Below, piece after piece: positions 35,328 through 43,353 of a stretch of 64,000 nucleotides of DNA. The notes under the pieces were generated by a model. The model ran no database searches. It saw only the letters and a list, made by a program, of their open reading frames with translations, and was not told the DNA's origin. Position 1 is the first letter of the stretch. The number at the start of each line of letters is the position of its first letter. Location: the NCBI RefSeq assembly GCF_003063375.1, contig NZ_NERY01000001.1, positions 1,674,001 to 1,738,000 of the forward strand, written 5' to 3'. Origin of the DNA: Limnohabitans sp. MMS-10A-178 (GTDB lineage Bacteria > Pseudomonadota > Gammaproteobacteria > Burkholderiales > Burkholderiaceae_C). The translations under genes and the position numbers were made by a program.

Positions 35328-37427
35328 ATGACGCCGCTATCGTTAGCGGTATTGGCTGCATTGACAGGTTCGCATGTTTCTGCCCAAGAAACAACGATGT
35401 TGGAGCCTGTCATCGTGACAGCGACAAAAGCCGATCAACCATTGCTTGGCACACCTAACTCTGTAACGGTCTTCAATAAGGATCAAGTTGAAAACTATCG
35501 AGTTAGGTCAGTTGAAGATTTAGCAAAGTACACACCTAACTTAAAGTTAGACAGTGGCTATGGCGCTGGCTCAAGAGGTTTCTTGTCCATTCGCGGTGTT
35601 GGTAACACACCAGGATCAATGGATCCATCTGCATCCGTATATGTCGACGATGTCCCGTATCACGACTTTATGACTTATGCACAACCTTTGTTCGATGTTA
35701 AGCAAGTTGAAGTGCTCAAAGGTTCTCAAGGCACACTTTATGGCGGCTTTGCTCAAGCGGGTGTGATTGATATTCGCTCTGTCTTGCCAGGTAAAGAAAC
35801 TAAGCGCAGTGTTTCTTTAGATGTTTACTCACCTAGAAATACCCGCGCCACTGCTTCCTTGTCTGGTGCTGTGAATGATGTTTTGAGTGTCGGTGTGTCT
35901 GTGCTGGATGAGCGCGGTGAATCGTTTATCAAAAACGTGACCCTCGGTAAAAGAAGTGATCGTCAACAAAATGCAGTTCGCCTGCAAGGCGTGTTGAGGC
36001 CAGACGCTGACACAGAAGCTTTGCTAACTGTCTTACACCATAGCCAACGAAATAACGGGGGCTCAGACTACCTACCAGTAAACCGAGCGACTTACAACAC
36101 TTATTCTGGAGTGAGTACAGGTAATTTTGAAATTGCAAACAATATTGAAGGCTACCAAAACCTGGATACAGATGCGCAATCTTTGCGTTTGAAAAAACGC
36201 ACTTCAGGGGTGGAATACACCGTGGTTGCGGCAAATCGTGAGAGTAAAAGTAAGTCCCTGGTGGACTTCAACTACACACCTACTAGTACAGGAGGTTTGT
36301 ATGCTTCTTCGAGTGACGACAAAATTACGAATCAGTACTTTGAGACGCGAGTAAGATTATTGCCAACGTCTTCGAACGATGCAGACGTGACATTTGGTTA
36401 TTCTTGGATGAAGCAAAAGTACGATGTGAACAATGTTGCAAGCACTTCAAGCTTCGGTGGATTCACAGGCGTTTATGACTTGATTAAATCGAACGGCACA
36501 AACAACAGTGTGTTTGCGAATGCACGTATGCCTATGAACAAAGATGGGCTGTCGATGATTGGTGGAGTTCGTTACGAAAAAGCAGAGCGGTATGGCCAAA
36601 ATGGGCCGTCCGACTTCCGGTCAGCGCCCCAGGCACCATACTTTTGGGATGGCATAGTTCAGCCGACTACGATTCAGTCAAATCAAGTGACTTGGAAACT
36701 TGGACTGAGTAACATCATGTCAAATGGCGCAGACCTGTACGCTCACGTAGCTACCGGTTGGAGACCGGCCGCTGTGAATTATTACTCAGAGGGGCCGAAC
36801 CCAAGAACTGTACACAAAGAAAAGTCTATGACCTATGAGGCGGGCTACCGTCATGCCACAGAGTCACAGTACCTTTCAGCGGCTGTTTTCTTGACAAAAA
36901 TTAATGACTATCAAGAAACAAAATACGGTGCTAACCCTGGCTCTGGTTATTTGGCTAATGTTGCCAAAGTCGAAATTCCTGGCTTTGAAATTGAAGCCAA
37001 GCAAGCTGTGACTAAGTCAATCAGTGTTTTCGGCGGCCTTGGCTACACACATGCTCGCTTTGATAAGTATTCAGAATTTCCAGCTCTCGAAGGTAAGCCA
37101 CTTGGCAACAGACCCGACTGGAATCTGCATGTGGGTTCAGAGTACAAAACAGGTCGTATGACTTACGCTGCAACAGTTGTTGCCACAGATTCCTTTTACT
37201 CTGCGTATACAACCGCCGGTGCAACAACCAAAGTTGACGGACATCTGGTGGGCAACCTCCGCGCCACTTACAAGGAAAAAGACTATTCCTTGACTGCGTT
37301 TGTCGATAACGTCGCGAACAAAGAGTATTTCTTGAATGCAGGTTATTACAACTATGGAGCTTCACAGCCAAGAGGACAAGTTGGATTGCCTCGCACTGTG
37401 GGCGTTAAATTGAGAATGGACTTTTGA
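35328..37427 (+). CDS. TonB-dependent outer-membrane receptor (unit 1)
   Basis: 699 residues. A signal peptide (~1-20, LSLAVLAALTGSHVSAQ) and a TonB-box-like LEPVIVTATK (~26-35) come first. The plug domain (~40-155: GFLSIRGVGNTPGSMDPSASVYVDDVP, VEVLKGSQGTLYG) leads into a C-terminal 22-strand barrel ending in aromatic F699 (VGVKLRMDF). It imports a metallophore or other chelate across the outer membrane using TonB energy. It is translationally coupled (TGATG) to a secreted PfpI/isonitrile-hydratase-like gene and preceded by the DUF2946 gene. The ligand is not determined; it is distinct from the receptor at 39647. Confidence 0.9.
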   Translation: MTPLSLAVLAALTGSHVSAQETTMLEPVIVTATKADQPLLGTPNSVTVFNKDQVENYRVRSVEDLAKYTPNLKLDSGYGAGSRGFLSIRGVGNTPGSMDPSASVYVDDVPYHDFMTYAQPLFDVKQVEVLKGSQGTLYGGFAQAGVIDIRSVLPGKETKRSVSLDVYSPRNTRATASLSGAVNDVLSVGVSVLDERGESFIKNVTLGKRSDRQQNAVRLQGVLRPDADTEALLTVLHHSQRNNGGSDYLPVNRATYNTYSGVSTGNFEIANNIEGYQNLDTDAQSLRLKKRTSGVEYTVVAANRESKSKSLVDFNYTPTSTGGLYASSSDDKITNQYFETRVRLLPTSSNDADVTFGYSWMKQKYDVNNVASTSSFGGFTGVYDLIKSNGTNNSVFANARMPMNKDGLSMIGGVRYEKAERYGQNGPSDFRSAPQAPYFWDGIVQPTTIQSNQVTWKLGLSNIMSNGADLYAHVATGWRPAAVNYYSEGPNPRTVHKEKSMTYEAGYRHATESQYLSAAVFLTKINDYQETKYGANPGSGYLANVAKVEIPGFEIEAKQAVTKSISVFGGLGYTHARFDKYSEFPALEGKPLGNRPDWNLHVGSEYKTGRMTYAATVVATDSFYSAYTTAGATTKVDGHLVGNLRATYKEKDYSLTAFVDNVANKEYFLNAGYYNYGASQPRGQVGLPRTVGVKLRMDF

Positions 37428-38245
37428 TGAAGCAACGCCGTAATTTTTTAAGTGCGGCGGTTCTGCTCACCCTGTTTAGGGCGAGCGGAGCGAAGGCCCA
37501 TGAGTCACAGTCGATGCAATCTACCCCTGCATCCTCAAGCTCAACACATGACATGTCTGGCATTCCTGCAGACTGGCGGGGCAACGAAAAAATTGCCATG
37601 TTGCTTTATCCGGGCTTCACGGCTCTGGATTTTGTAGGTCCCCAGTATATGTTCGGCAATTTGATGGGTGCTCAGATTTATTTGGTTTCCAAAACACTTG
37701 AACCAGTGATGAGCGATACCCAGATGGCGATCATGCCCAATGCAACCTATGACGATATTCCAAAGGATCTCGACATCTTCTTTGTGCCAGGTGCAGGGTC
37801 GGCCATCTTTGATGTCATGAATGATATGTCGACGATGGCATTCATTCAAGACCGCGCGTCTAGGGCCAAATTGGTTGCTTCGGTCTGCACGGGTTCGGTC
37901 ATCTTGGGTAAGGCGGGCTTGCTGAAGGGCAAGCGAGCAACAGGCCATTGGATCTCTCGTCAAGAGTTAGAGGTGTTTGGTGCGATTCCCGTAAATGAGC
38001 GTGTTGTCTGGGATGGTAACTTGGTGACAGGTGCTGGGGTGTCAGCAGGTCTGGATCTCGGGCTGGAGATCATTGGTCGATTGAAGGGAGATTTCTTTGC
38101 GGAGTCCATTCAGCTCCTTGCGGAGTACGACCCGAAGCCCAAGTATCAGTCGGGAAGACTGGAGACCGCAAAGCTTGAAGTTCGAAATTTGATGGAGCGC
38201 ATGTTTGTCGGCTATCGAAAGAAAATTCGCGCTATGGTTCCTTAG
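37427..38245 (+). CDS. Secreted DJ-1/PfpI protein, isonitrile-hydratase-like
   Basis: 272 residues. A signal peptide (RRNFLSAAVLLTLFRASGAKA, ~4-24) precedes a His/Ser-rich linker and a class I glutamine-amidotransferase-like domain (~55-235). The isonitrile hydratase (InhA) residues are recognisable: D68 in ALDFVGP, nucleophile C154-T155 in VASVCTGSVILGKAGLLKG, and ATGHW. InhA converts isonitriles to N-formamides in the cytoplasm; an exported version beside a TonB receptor is unusual. It might process an isonitrile-type chalkophore (speculative), or be a general DJ-1-type thiol protein. The start ATG overlaps the receptor stop. Confidence 0.78.
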   Translation: MKQRRNFLSAAVLLTLFRASGAKAHESQSMQSTPASSSSTHDMSGIPADWRGNEKIAMLLYPGFTALDFVGPQYMFGNLMGAQIYLVSKTLEPVMSDTQMAIMPNATYDDIPKDLDIFFVPGAGSAIFDVMNDMSTMAFIQDRASRAKLVASVCTGSVILGKAGLLKGKRATGHWISRQELEVFGAIPVNERVVWDGNLVTGAGVSAGLDLGLEIIGRLKGDFFAESIQLLAEYDPKPKYQSGRLETAKLEVRNLMERMFVGYRKKIRAMVP

Positions 38246-38260
38246 TGCGGGACGGAGCAG

Positions 38261-38406
38261 TTCGAATCCCCGACGTCACCAAAAAAGGGGGGTCTGGAAA
38301 TTCACGTAAAAAGCGGCTGTCTCAACATTTAGAAAGATGAACTGGACACCAAGTGCTTGATTTGCTTGCCCATCAAAAACTTAGGCGGTTTATGATGAGG
38401 TATGTT
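38261..38406. repeat. Island repeat R2 (with tRNA 3'-end-like start)
   Basis: TTCGAATCCCCGACGTCACC and A-run, then GGGGGGTCTGGAAA, GTCTCAACATTTAGAAAGATG and the TTAGGCGGTTTATGATGAGG tail. It is homologous to R1 and partly to R3. The opening resembles a tRNA T-arm and CACCA end without the rest of the tRNA. The gap 38246-38488 contains only this repeat. Confidence 0.6.
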
Positions 38407-38488
38407 CTGCCCCGCCAAGACTATTTCGAACTGGTTCCAAGTCGTTCGAACAATTTACAACCCGTTCGGGGCCTCCTTGGGTGCGCTC

Positions 38489-38821
38489 CTAGAACACCTT
38501 CTGGACCAGACAGGCTTCTTCATAGGCCTCAATGTCTTTGAGCCGGTACAAAACTTTCCCCACGATTTTCAAGTACTGCGGCCCTTCGCCGACGGTGCGC
38601 CAGCGCTGAAGGCGTGCGACTGAACACACCCAACGATCGGCGAGCATTATTTCGGTCAGGATTTGGCGGGCAGGTTCGGCCGGGACCTCTGGAGCCAGGT
38701 GTTGGGGTTCGAACTTGGGTTCGTTGGCTGCGGTTTTGGCGATGCCGCTGGACAAGGCGTCCAGCACGTCACCCATTTTTTCAGTCCGTGGGTTCGAAGA
38801 CGAGGTGTAGCTAGTAGCCAT
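38489..38821 (-). CDS. Small HTH/excisionase-like DNA-binding protein (copy B)
   Basis: 110 residues, same architecture as the copy at 34228: variable N-terminus, then LADRWVCSVARLQRWR and YLKIVGKVLYRLKDIEAYEE. The five substitutions relative to copy A (K/E, T/A, L/I, T/I, I/M) all fall in the ~15 residues before the HTH. The divergent partner and operator are unchanged. Having identical DNA-binding segments and operators, the two regulators should cross-regulate. Confidence 0.78.
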   Translation of the reverse strand: MATSYTSSSNPRTEKMGDVLDALSSGIAKTAANEPKFEPQHLAPEVPAEPARQILTEIMLADRWVCSVARLQRWRTVGEGPQYLKIVGKVLYRLKDIEAYEEACLVQKVF

Positions 38822-38838
38822 GGGCTTGCTCCTTGATG

Positions 38839-38863
38839 CCTATATGCAGTGGTTTCATATAGG
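38839..38863. promoter_or_regulatory. Inverted repeat CCTATATG-N9-CATATAGG (operator B)
   Basis: Identical to 34578-34602, upstream of the second HTH gene. Confidence 0.5.
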
Positions 38864-39030
38864 TTCATACCGGTTGGCTGGGTTTTTTTCTCAGCAGGGG
38901 GTGGTGCATGCCCCGCGAGGTTTTATTTCGACCATTAAAAACGGTGTGTTGTGGGCCTGTCAAAAGCAGTCGCACCTAACAATTTCGCGATTTTGACTTG
39001 GACCACGTTGACTTTTGTCATAATCGGGCG

Positions 39031-39390
39031 ATGCATACCCTGCGCAACTCAAAACTCATCGCCAAACTGGTGTTGGTGTGGTTTGCGCTGTTTTTGGGTT
39101 CTGCCATCGCCGCCACAGTCATCAAGCCTGATAGCTTGCAAATGGTCTGTACGGCGAGCGGCGGCATGAAAATGGTGGACATAACTGGGGATGACGGGGA
39201 GCTCAAAGCCTCGGCTAGCATGGATTGCCCACTGTGTGCTTCAGTAACGGCTCCGCCCCCACCGTTGACCGTTCAATTCGAAAAATTCTCCCCCTTGGCG
39301 CATGCCCTGCACCCAATTGCAGCGGCCCACATTGCGTCTGTCACTGCGCCGCCGCTTCCTTCGCGCGGACCTCCGAACTCCTCTCTTTGA
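39031..39390 (+). CDS. DUF2946-type secreted Cys/Met protein (copy B)
   Basis: 119 residues, identical to copy A up to the final four to five residues, where the direct repeat ends. It has a signal/anchor helix, C40, the Met cluster and the CPLC motif (66-69). Here the next genes are a small membrane ORF, a different TonB receptor and a copper-uptake-associated-like protein. That strengthens the idea that the DUF2946 protein has a general role in metal handling. Confidence 0.72.
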   Translation: MHTLRNSKLIAKLVLVWFALFLGSAIAATVIKPDSLQMVCTASGGMKMVDITGDDGELKASASMDCPLCASVTAPPPPLTVQFEKFSPLAHALHPIAAAHIASVTAPPLPSRGPPNSSL

Positions 39391-39484
39391 TCTCCAAGCG
39401 GGCATAGCACATAGGTGCTGCCCCTTTTTGGTTGGCGACCTGCTTCTTGCAGGAACTCGCCTGCGATCTTTGAAGGAAAAATCT

Positions 39485-39631
39485 GTGATTAATTATTTCT
39501 CTCCTCGCGGAGCAATGCGCGGCATCGTTTTGGCTGCAGCTACAGCTTTGCTATGGGCCTGCTGGGCCATCGGCTACGTACAAGGCTTTTCTGGGGTCAG
39601 TGCCCCTGAGGTCATTTGGATATTAAATTAA
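39485..39631 (+). CDS. Small one-helix membrane protein upstream of TonB receptor
   Basis: 48 residues from a GTG at 39485, with GAAGGA placed 7 bases upstream. One hydrophobic helix (GIVLAAATALLWACWAIGYV, ~13-32) is followed by a short tail. It ends 15 bp before the receptor ATG, so it is likely in the same transcript. There is no counterpart in unit 1. I do not recognise a family. Confidence 0.45.
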   Translation: MINYFSPRGAMRGIVLAAATALLWACWAIGYVQGFSGVSAPEVIWILN

Positions 39632-39646
39632 TTAAGAAAGAATCAA

Positions 39647-41638
39647 ATGAAAAAATTTAACTTAACCCCCATTGCAGCTGTCACGTTGATGTTAAGTGTC
39701 AGTGCCTTTGCGCAAGTTTCAATGCAGACGCTTCCCGCAGTCATCGTTACCGCAAGCCCAATTATTGAGTCCAATAACATAGATGGTTTTTCAGGTTTTT
39801 CGACAAAAGTTACCGATGCCCAGATCAAAGACTTGGGTGCTTTGGATCTGGCTGCAGCTTTGCGAATGACGCCTGGAGTGCAGATTTCTCGCTACAACGA
39901 AGTTGGCTCGTACAGCGGTGATCAAGGCGGTAATGTCTACATTCGCGGCATTGGTGCAAGTCGTCCAGGCAGTGAGATCAAAACCTATTTAGATGGTGTT
40001 CCAGTCTACATGGGTATATGGAACCACCCGTTGATGGATTTATTGCCATTGAGCGGCATCGGCTCCGTAGAAATCTACAAAGGACCGCAGAACCTTTCTA
40101 GTGGCAATAATTTTGCGTCTATCAACCTTCACACGAAGCGAGCGAAACAGGACGGCGTGCAAGGCGATGTGAATGCTTCGGTCGGTTCTTTTTCAACCAA
40201 AGTGATACAGGCCAATTTGCTTGGTCGCAAAGATGATGTTGATTTTTCTCTTGCCTTTGGTAGTGTTGACTCCAATGGCGCAAGGCCAAACTCTGATGGC
40301 ACTTTGCGTAATGCCATGGGGCGGATCAGCAAAAAGATCGATAGCTCATGGAGCGTGGGCGCAAGCTTTCTATCGGTCGATAACAAAGTTGGTGATCCCG
40401 GTGACAACCGATTTGCCGTATCCAATGCAGCGATTGGGCCCTACAGTTTTTCTAATGGTATTGGCAAAAACGATTCGACGACAAATATGTTGACTGCGTT
40501 CGTGTCGCATCAGCACGGTGACTGGAAAGGAGAGTTCAAGGTCTACGACAACCAAGGACATAACAATTTGACCAACGATGCCAACTGGGGAACCTTCAAC
40601 AGCTCTTACAGGATGACCGGTTTCCGTTGGAAGGAGGAGTTCTCTCCGTGGCAAGGCGGTCAAGTGGTTGCTGGTGTTGATCAGGAAATTGTTTCTGGAG
40701 CCATTAGCGGCCCTCACGTTGGTTCTGCCGTAGGCACACCGTTTGCGTTTGGTACAGCTGGTTCAGCTGATGTGCCTTCATTCAAAGTTGTCTCAACATT
40801 TGCTGGCGTTAATCACAAAATTGACTTGGCCAATGGATGGGTCATGCAACCATCAGTGGGTATGCGGTTTTATAACAGCAACTTTTATGAATCAAAAGCA
40901 GCGCCCAATGCTGGTGTTTCTTTGATTTCCGAGGCAGTGGTTATTTATGCCAATTATTCAGAAGCTTTGCTGTATCCAGGTGCGGAGACCTACACCCTGA
41001 CCCGTGCCATCCCAATGGCGTTTGCTGCAAATAACGGATGGGACCGTTTGTCACCATCGGAAGATAAGCACACTGAAATTGGTCTGAAGTGGGATGTCAG
41101 CGCCAAAACGCATATTGACTTCAGCGTTTTCCAAGATGAAATCAGCAAACGTTATGTTTGGACAGGTTTTTATGGTGGTGCGATTGCAAATCCTGCCTCC
41201 GGGACTTGGTCAAATAACTTCCCTTCCTACAAGGTCAATGGTGCCGAGTTGTCTGTCAAGCATGAAATTAACAGCCAATGGATGATGTTTGGCGGTGTAA
41301 CGGTGCTCGACTCATCGTTGAGTAACCTCCCATACGCCCCTAAGACAGCCGTCTCTACTGGCGTGACAGGCACGGTTAGCGGGTACCGCGTAGCCTTCGA
41401 CGCGCAACATCAAACCAGCATGTATTCTTTGACTCAGGATCGCGGCACTTTCTCACCCAATGAAGTTGCGTCATTGACTGTTGCAAATGCACGAATTGCT
41501 TACCCGATGGCTAGCCTTGGCAAAAAAGGTGAGATATATGCAGCAGTCAATAATCTTTTTGATGCCAACTATCAATACAACGCGGGCTACCCTATGCCCG
41601 GTCGTAATTTCCGAGTTGGCGTAATAGCAAGCTTCTAA
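39647..41638 (+). CDS. TonB-dependent outer-membrane receptor (unit 2), putative copper-type
   Basis: 663 residues. A signal peptide (KKFNLTPIAAVTLMLSVSAFA, ~2-22), TonB-box-like LPAVIVTASP (~28-37) and plug (~45-165; GGNVYIRGIGASRPGSEIKTYLDGVPVY, VEIYKGPQNLSSG) come first. The barrel ends in F663 (FRVGVIASF). A ribosome site precedes the ATG. It is only distantly like the unit 1 receptor. The gene 16 bp downstream resembles copper uptake system-associated proteins, which is the main basis for suggesting copper or a copper chelate as cargo. Confidence 0.9.
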   Translation: MKKFNLTPIAAVTLMLSVSAFAQVSMQTLPAVIVTASPIIESNNIDGFSGFSTKVTDAQIKDLGALDLAAALRMTPGVQISRYNEVGSYSGDQGGNVYIRGIGASRPGSEIKTYLDGVPVYMGIWNHPLMDLLPLSGIGSVEIYKGPQNLSSGNNFASINLHTKRAKQDGVQGDVNASVGSFSTKVIQANLLGRKDDVDFSLAFGSVDSNGARPNSDGTLRNAMGRISKKIDSSWSVGASFLSVDNKVGDPGDNRFAVSNAAIGPYSFSNGIGKNDSTTNMLTAFVSHQHGDWKGEFKVYDNQGHNNLTNDANWGTFNSSYRMTGFRWKEEFSPWQGGQVVAGVDQEIVSGAISGPHVGSAVGTPFAFGTAGSADVPSFKVVSTFAGVNHKIDLANGWVMQPSVGMRFYNSNFYESKAAPNAGVSLISEAVVIYANYSEALLYPGAETYTLTRAIPMAFAANNGWDRLSPSEDKHTEIGLKWDVSAKTHIDFSVFQDEISKRYVWTGFYGGAIANPASGTWSNNFPSYKVNGAELSVKHEINSQWMMFGGVTVLDSSLSNLPYAPKTAVSTGVTGTVSGYRVAFDAQHQTSMYSLTQDRGTFSPNEVASLTVANARIAYPMASLGKKGEIYAAVNNLFDANYQYNAGYPMPGRNFRVGVIASF

Positions 41639-41654
41639 TTGAAAGTCGACCCTT

Positions 41655-42161
41655 ATGAAAAAGAATTCACTCTCAACTGTGTTGCTGGTTCTAATGTTTA
41701 CACTTCCTTGTGTGCAATTGTTTGCACAAGAAGTTAAATCTGCGAATCACTCGGCAACTCATGCTATGACGGATGCTCAATCCATTGAGCATGTGATGAA
41801 GGCATTGTTTGAAAAGCCTGATGCACCGTTGAAGGTTTCACCAATTTCAATTGAAGGTGACTATGCCGTTGCAGGCTGGATTCAGGATCAACGGGGTGGT
41901 CGCGCTTTGTTAAAAAGAGAGAAAAATAAGTGGTCAATCCAAGTGTGTGGAGGAGATGGGTTGACACAGGCCAATACACTTACCATGACTGGTATGTCAA
42001 GCGCTTCAGCAAAGCGCTTGGCAGCCAAAATATCGACTGCAGAAAAAAACATACCAACTGAGCAAGTTAAAAAATTTGCGCTATTCGAAGGAATGGTGAA
42101 GGTTGATGGCGGGAAGCATGATCCACATGCGAGCCATGGTTCTAATGCGCATTCGAAATGA
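41655..42161 (+). CDS. Copper uptake system-associated-like secreted protein
   Basis: 168 residues. A signal peptide (NSLSTVLLVLMFTLPCVQLFAQ, ~4-25) precedes a domain with FEKPDAPLKVSPISIEGDYA, AGWIQDQRGGRALLKREKN and WSIQVCGGDGL (~52-104). It has a C-terminal His-rich tail (HDPHASHGSNAHSK) that could bind metal. The pattern matches proteins I recall as 'copper uptake system-associated'. It is co-oriented 16 bp after the unit 2 TonB receptor and probably periplasmic. The direct function is unproven. Confidence 0.68.
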   Translation: MKKNSLSTVLLVLMFTLPCVQLFAQEVKSANHSATHAMTDAQSIEHVMKALFEKPDAPLKVSPISIEGDYAVAGWIQDQRGGRALLKREKNKWSIQVCGGDGLTQANTLTMTGMSSASAKRLAAKISTAEKNIPTEQVKKFALFEGMVKVDGGKHDPHASHGSNAHSK

Positions 42162-42177
42162 CACAGTGAAAACTTTC

Positions 42178-42290
42178 GGTAAAAGAAGATGTCTCAACAT
42201 TTAGAATGATGAACCGGACCCCAAGAGCTTGATCGGCTTGCCCTTGGGGGATTTAGGCGGTTTGCGATCTGGTATCTTCTAGCCCGCCAG
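42178..42290. repeat. Island repeat R3 (degraded)
   Basis: Shares GTCTCAACATTTAGAA-GATGAAC, CCCAAG-GCTTGAT and ATTTAGGCGGTTT with R1/R2 but lacks their T-arm-like start and carries no HTH/DUF2946 module. It closes the second unit and runs straight into the att-like repeat. The gap 42162-42376 contains only these repeats. Confidence 0.5.
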
Positions 42291-42303
42291 TAACTTCTTT
42301 CAA
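42284..42303. repeat. att-like repeat (right), partner of tRNA-Ser flank
   Basis: CCGCCAGTAACTTCTTTCAA matches the tRNA-Ser 3' end and flank at 32123-32142 in 18 of 20 positions. It is followed by a similar CACCC...GGGTG hairpin (42329-42345). It is a candidate right boundary of the island. Confidence 0.4.
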
Positions 42304-42376
42304 AGCTTCCCCTGATCTTTTACAAAGTCACCCTTCAATGGGGTGTTCCTACCAGGGTGCTGTTGAATCAGGAACT

Positions 42377-42610
42377 CTATTTTTCTTTTCGAAAAAAATT
42401 GAACCTGTTTAAAAAAGTTTTGATTTTTCCTAAAAACTCTTTACCGAGTAATGCGATGCTTAGTACAAAAGCGATCTCGCCACCAACAATCAGAGCGGTC
42501 GTGATAGCAGCGCTCTTCTCAATGGATAAATTCAAAAAAGGCAGACTTGCAATGGCTGCCCAAGACATGAATGACAATACAAAAAGGAAGTAGCCAATTA
42601 CTTTTTTCAT
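42377..42610 (-). CDS. Small membrane protein, transporter-suffix-like (copy 2)
   Basis: 77 residues with two transmembrane helices, largely identical to the protein at 32928-33170: KVIGYFLFVLSF start, AITTALIVGGEIAFVLSIAL and GKEFLGKIKTF. It supports the shorter start of the first copy. The two genes sit at opposite ends of the island in the same orientation, which suggests an old duplication of flanking DNA. It precedes (minus strand) R3. Confidence 0.7.
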   Translation of the reverse strand: MKKVIGYFLFVLSFMSWAAIASLPFLNLSIEKSAAITTALIVGGEIAFVLSIALLGKEFLGKIKTFLNRFNFFRKEK

Positions 42611-42646
42611 TGTTCTTTCTAGTCGGGTTTTGTAATTAACAAGTGT

Positions 42647-43267
42647 TCATGGCTCACTATTCGTTGAGCTGCTTCTGGAAACAAGCAAGCCACCAAACAG
42701 ATCGGCTATCGCGCAGGCGGTGGCCTTCGTGTTCACTGCCAAACCTACCTCGCTTCCCAGTTGAAGACCGCTAAACAGCGCCAGCAAAATGGCTGCAGTG
42801 CCATCGCTGTCAACCGACTCACGAATCCAACCCTCAGCCATTCCCTGCTCGAGTTGACGCGAGATCATTTGTCGCAATGTTTGGTCTACCGCTAGCAGCC
42901 TTTTTCGGCCCTCGCCGTCGCGAGCCAGTTCCAACCAACTGTCGGTGCCGAGCTCGAACCCTTTGGGCTCAATGAGTTGTTCGAGTTCTTCCGCTGTAAT
43001 TTGCGTCAGCCAGAGAATGCCCTCTTTTGTCGAGAGTTGCGCGATTTCCGATCGCAGGCGCTCGAACTCATCATCGGCGATGGCTGCGATCATCGATCGC
43101 TTGTCGGGAAAGTGACGGAAGAGGGTGCCCGCGCTGAGGCCCGCTTCCGCACAGATGTCTTCAGTTCGCGCAAGGTGAAAGCCCTTGGCTTTGAAGACGC
43201 GGGCAGCAGCTGCGAGGATGTCCTGTCTGCGCGTCGCATGCAACGCCTCGTCCCGTGTTCTGGCCAT
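42647..43267 (-). CDS. TetR/AcrR family transcriptional regulator
   Basis: 206 residues from the ATG at 43267. An N-terminal TetR helix-turn-helix (~10-55: RRQDILAAAARVFKAKGFHLARTEDICAEAGLSAGTLFRHFPDK) is followed by a ligand-binding helical domain. It is divergent from a DUF418 membrane protein with 86 bp between starts, so that gene is its probable target. The ligand is unknown. Confidence 0.88.
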   Translation of the reverse strand: MARTRDEALHATRRQDILAAAARVFKAKGFHLARTEDICAEAGLSAGTLFRHFPDKRSMIAAIADDEFERLRSEIAQLSTKEGILWLTQITAEELEQLIEPKGFELGTDSWLELARDGEGRKRLLAVDQTLRQMISRQLEQGMAEGWIRESVDSDGTAAILLALFSGLQLGSEVGLAVNTKATACAIADLFGGLLVSRSSSTNSEP

Positions 43268-43353
43268 GCTTTTCCTCAGCAAAGAATTATGGATGGAGTA
43301 ATTCGTCGCATTATATTAAAATCTGGCAGGTCTTAACTTGATTGAAGTCTGAC

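Larger units (their letters stand above)
38397..39376. repeat. Large direct repeat, copy B (~980 bp)
   Basis: Right-hand copy of 34136-35115, carrying the second HTH gene, operator and DUF2946 gene. It breaks off after CGCGCGGACCTCCGA, from where the downstream sequences of the two units diverge. Confidence 0.9.

Noticed and set aside
32129..42610. Phage or ICE integrase, transposase or conjugation genes in the island
   Set aside because: None recognised; the only recombination-related hint is the excisionase-like HTH proteins, which may simply be regulators.
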